Assembly (NCBI RefSeq): GCF_000243235.1
Contig: NZ_JH594606.1
Span: 3,068,010 to 3,132,009 of the forward strand
Direction of reading: 5' to 3'
DNA length: 64,000 bases
Source: Gillisia limnaea DSM 15749
GTDB lineage: Bacteria; Bacteroidota; Bacteroidia; Flavobacteriales; Flavobacteriaceae
Under the pieces are notes generated by a model. That model was not told where the DNA came from. It made no database searches and was given only the letters and a program-made list of their open reading frames with translations. Shown piece after piece: positions 63,255-64,000 of the stretch (its first letter is position 1; each line of letters opens with the position of its first letter). Position numbers and translations under genes: made by a program.

Positions 63255-64000
63255 TTAGAGTTTAATCGTTACTTCCATCAGGATTATCTGACTGATCTGT
63301 TTTCCAATACTGCTAAAATTATCATCGGATACCAGAAGTAAAGTTTTGTTTCCATTGGGGAGATCCGGCCCAAAAGTCATTCCTTCAAGATTGTCGATGA
63401 TATTCTCTTTTAATTGTTTTCTTACAGATTTAAAATCGAAAACCAGTTTTTTTGTTGCCGCGGTATAAGCCTCTTTTCTCAAATTTTCGATGTTCAAAGT
63501 ATTGCTTGCATTTCTGGCATCAACGTCAAAGATCCTGACGGTATTGCCATTTGTTCCGTGTCCGGCAGAGAAAGCTCTTTCCAGCACCAGAAACCTGCTT
63601 GGTGCATATTCCAAAATTTCAGTCAATCCATTTACGGCAAAATACATCCAGGGAATTTTAGTGATGTTTTCCAGTTGCATCACGAATTGCCGGGTAGGTT
63701 CTCCGGTTTCTTTATTGAAATGAGTAATTCTTACAGGAGATTTAGTTGGGAACAATTTTGGTTTAGAGCCGTCTTTTTCCAATGGGAGTTCCATTCCTGC
63801 CCAATACCCTGATTTGTCAAGACTTTCAGTCAAACCTTCAAAAACACCATTATTTCTAGGTTTTTGCTCTCCGGAAGCTGAAAAATAATCGGGGAGGGAA
63901 TAATTTAATAGAAATTGACCATTTGGGCTTATGTGAAAAATGGAGGGGTCTTTTCCGTTATTAAATGATCCTTCACTACTAAGAACGAGTTCGTTTTTCT
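63255..64000 (-). CDS. Esterase-like phytase-family protein, C-terminal part (5' end outside window)
   Basis: The open frame enters from the right edge, so about the last 248 residues are seen; a TTG at 63833 is internal. The segment has the PF13449-type propeller of esterase-like phytase proteins: DPSIFHISPNGQFLLNYSLP, NNGVFEGLTESLD, then PVRITHFNKETGE, NGLTEILEYAPSRFLVLERAF, GNTVRIFDVDARNASN and NLEGMTFGPDLPNGNKTLLLVSDDNF. Usually exported, with phosphatase or esterase activity inferred rather than shown for most members. Located upstream of the tandem repeat on the same strand as the histidine phosphatase. Confidence 0.82.
   Translation of the reverse strand, partial: KNELVLSSEGSFNNGKDPSIFHISPNGQFLLNYSLPDYFSASGEQKPRNNGVFEGLTESLDKSGYWAGMELPLEKDGSKPKLFPTKSPVRITHFNKETGEPTRQFVMQLENITKIPWMYFAVNGLTEILEYAPSRFLVLERAFSAGHGTNGNTVRIFDVDARNASNTLNIENLRKEAYTAATKKLVFDFKSVRKQLKENIIDNLEGMTFGPDLPNGNKTLLLVSDDNFSSIGKQISQIILMEVTIKL

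Noticed and set aside
63111..63341. 76-codon plus-strand frame with a repeated SYPRYAHFI segment
   Set aside because: The protein repeat only mirrors the DNA duplication; the frame also overlaps the phytase-like gene in antisense.

Overview
The window looks like chromosomal DNA from a marine-type member of the Flavobacteriaceae (Bacteroidetes), close to the Gramella/Salegentibacter group. The support is low GC, almost no Shine-Dalgarno sequences, promoters of the Bacteroidetes type (TTG, about 19 bases, TAnnTTTG), many lipoproteins ending the signal in a Cys after a short hydrophobic stretch, and several families confined to or typical of this phylum (GSCFA, DUF4230, DUF5522, CAL67264-type small membrane protein, the large HEGAGH aromatic amino acid hydroxylase, short MenE). 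No rRNA, tRNA, CRISPR array, phage or transposase was seen. The window is mostly ordinary core genome.

Layout. 1-5.5 kb: the 3' end of alaS, a GSCFA protein, then a 1.9 kb low-gene-density stretch in which a DUF4230 gene is bracketed by two related, apparently structured RNA elements, then an aromatic amino acid hydroxylase. 5.6-9.4 kb: DUF4136 lipoprotein, urocanate hydratase (histidine degradation), NlpE-like lipoprotein and two small proteins. 9.4-12.4 kb: PLP-dependent deaminase, LysM-glucosaminidase and hemL in one direction. 12.6-15.9 kb: an acyl-CoA thioesterase broken by one in-frame stop, a glutaminyl cyclase, the SRP RNA gene ffs with a textbook promoter, an SDR and a transaldolase-like aldolase. 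15.9-27.4 kb: a cysteine-less thioredoxin-fold lipoprotein, a YbiT-like ABC-F protein, small membrane proteins, fasciclin, pheT, a TPR protein and recG. 27.5-38 kb: M1 peptidase followed without gap by two tandem patatin-like genes, an M20 amidohydrolase with a DsrE protein, a UvrD/PcrA-type helicase and a YrdC/YciO protein. 37.5-47.5 kb: OmpA lipoprotein, glycosyltransferase and an HsdR_N protein on one strand; holA and a menaquinone cluster (menA, menC, menE with a UPF0173 hydrolase and a CPBP protease interleaved) on the other, then an M24 peptidase.

47.6-54.9 kb is the most distinctive protein-coding block: a cation P-type ATPase with a highly charged insertion of about 120 residues, preceded in transcription by a GH65 phosphorylase and a beta-phosphoglucomutase-like/trehalose-phosphatase fusion. 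The two enzymes together could make trehalose from trehalose-6-phosphate and recycle it phosphorolytically. A short VIT1/CCC1-like remnant lies at the 3' end of the ATPase gene. 55-64 kb: a second M1 peptidase, an acyl-CoA carboxylase beta subunit, a tiny membrane protein, DinB protein, EttA, a DEAD-box helicase, a histidine-phosphatase lipoprotein preceded by two tandem copies of an 89/90 bp sequence, and the 3' part of a phytase-like esterase gene.

Convergent gene pairs are generally separated by strong bidirectional hairpin terminators. All functional statements rest on motif recognition by eye; no database search was possible.
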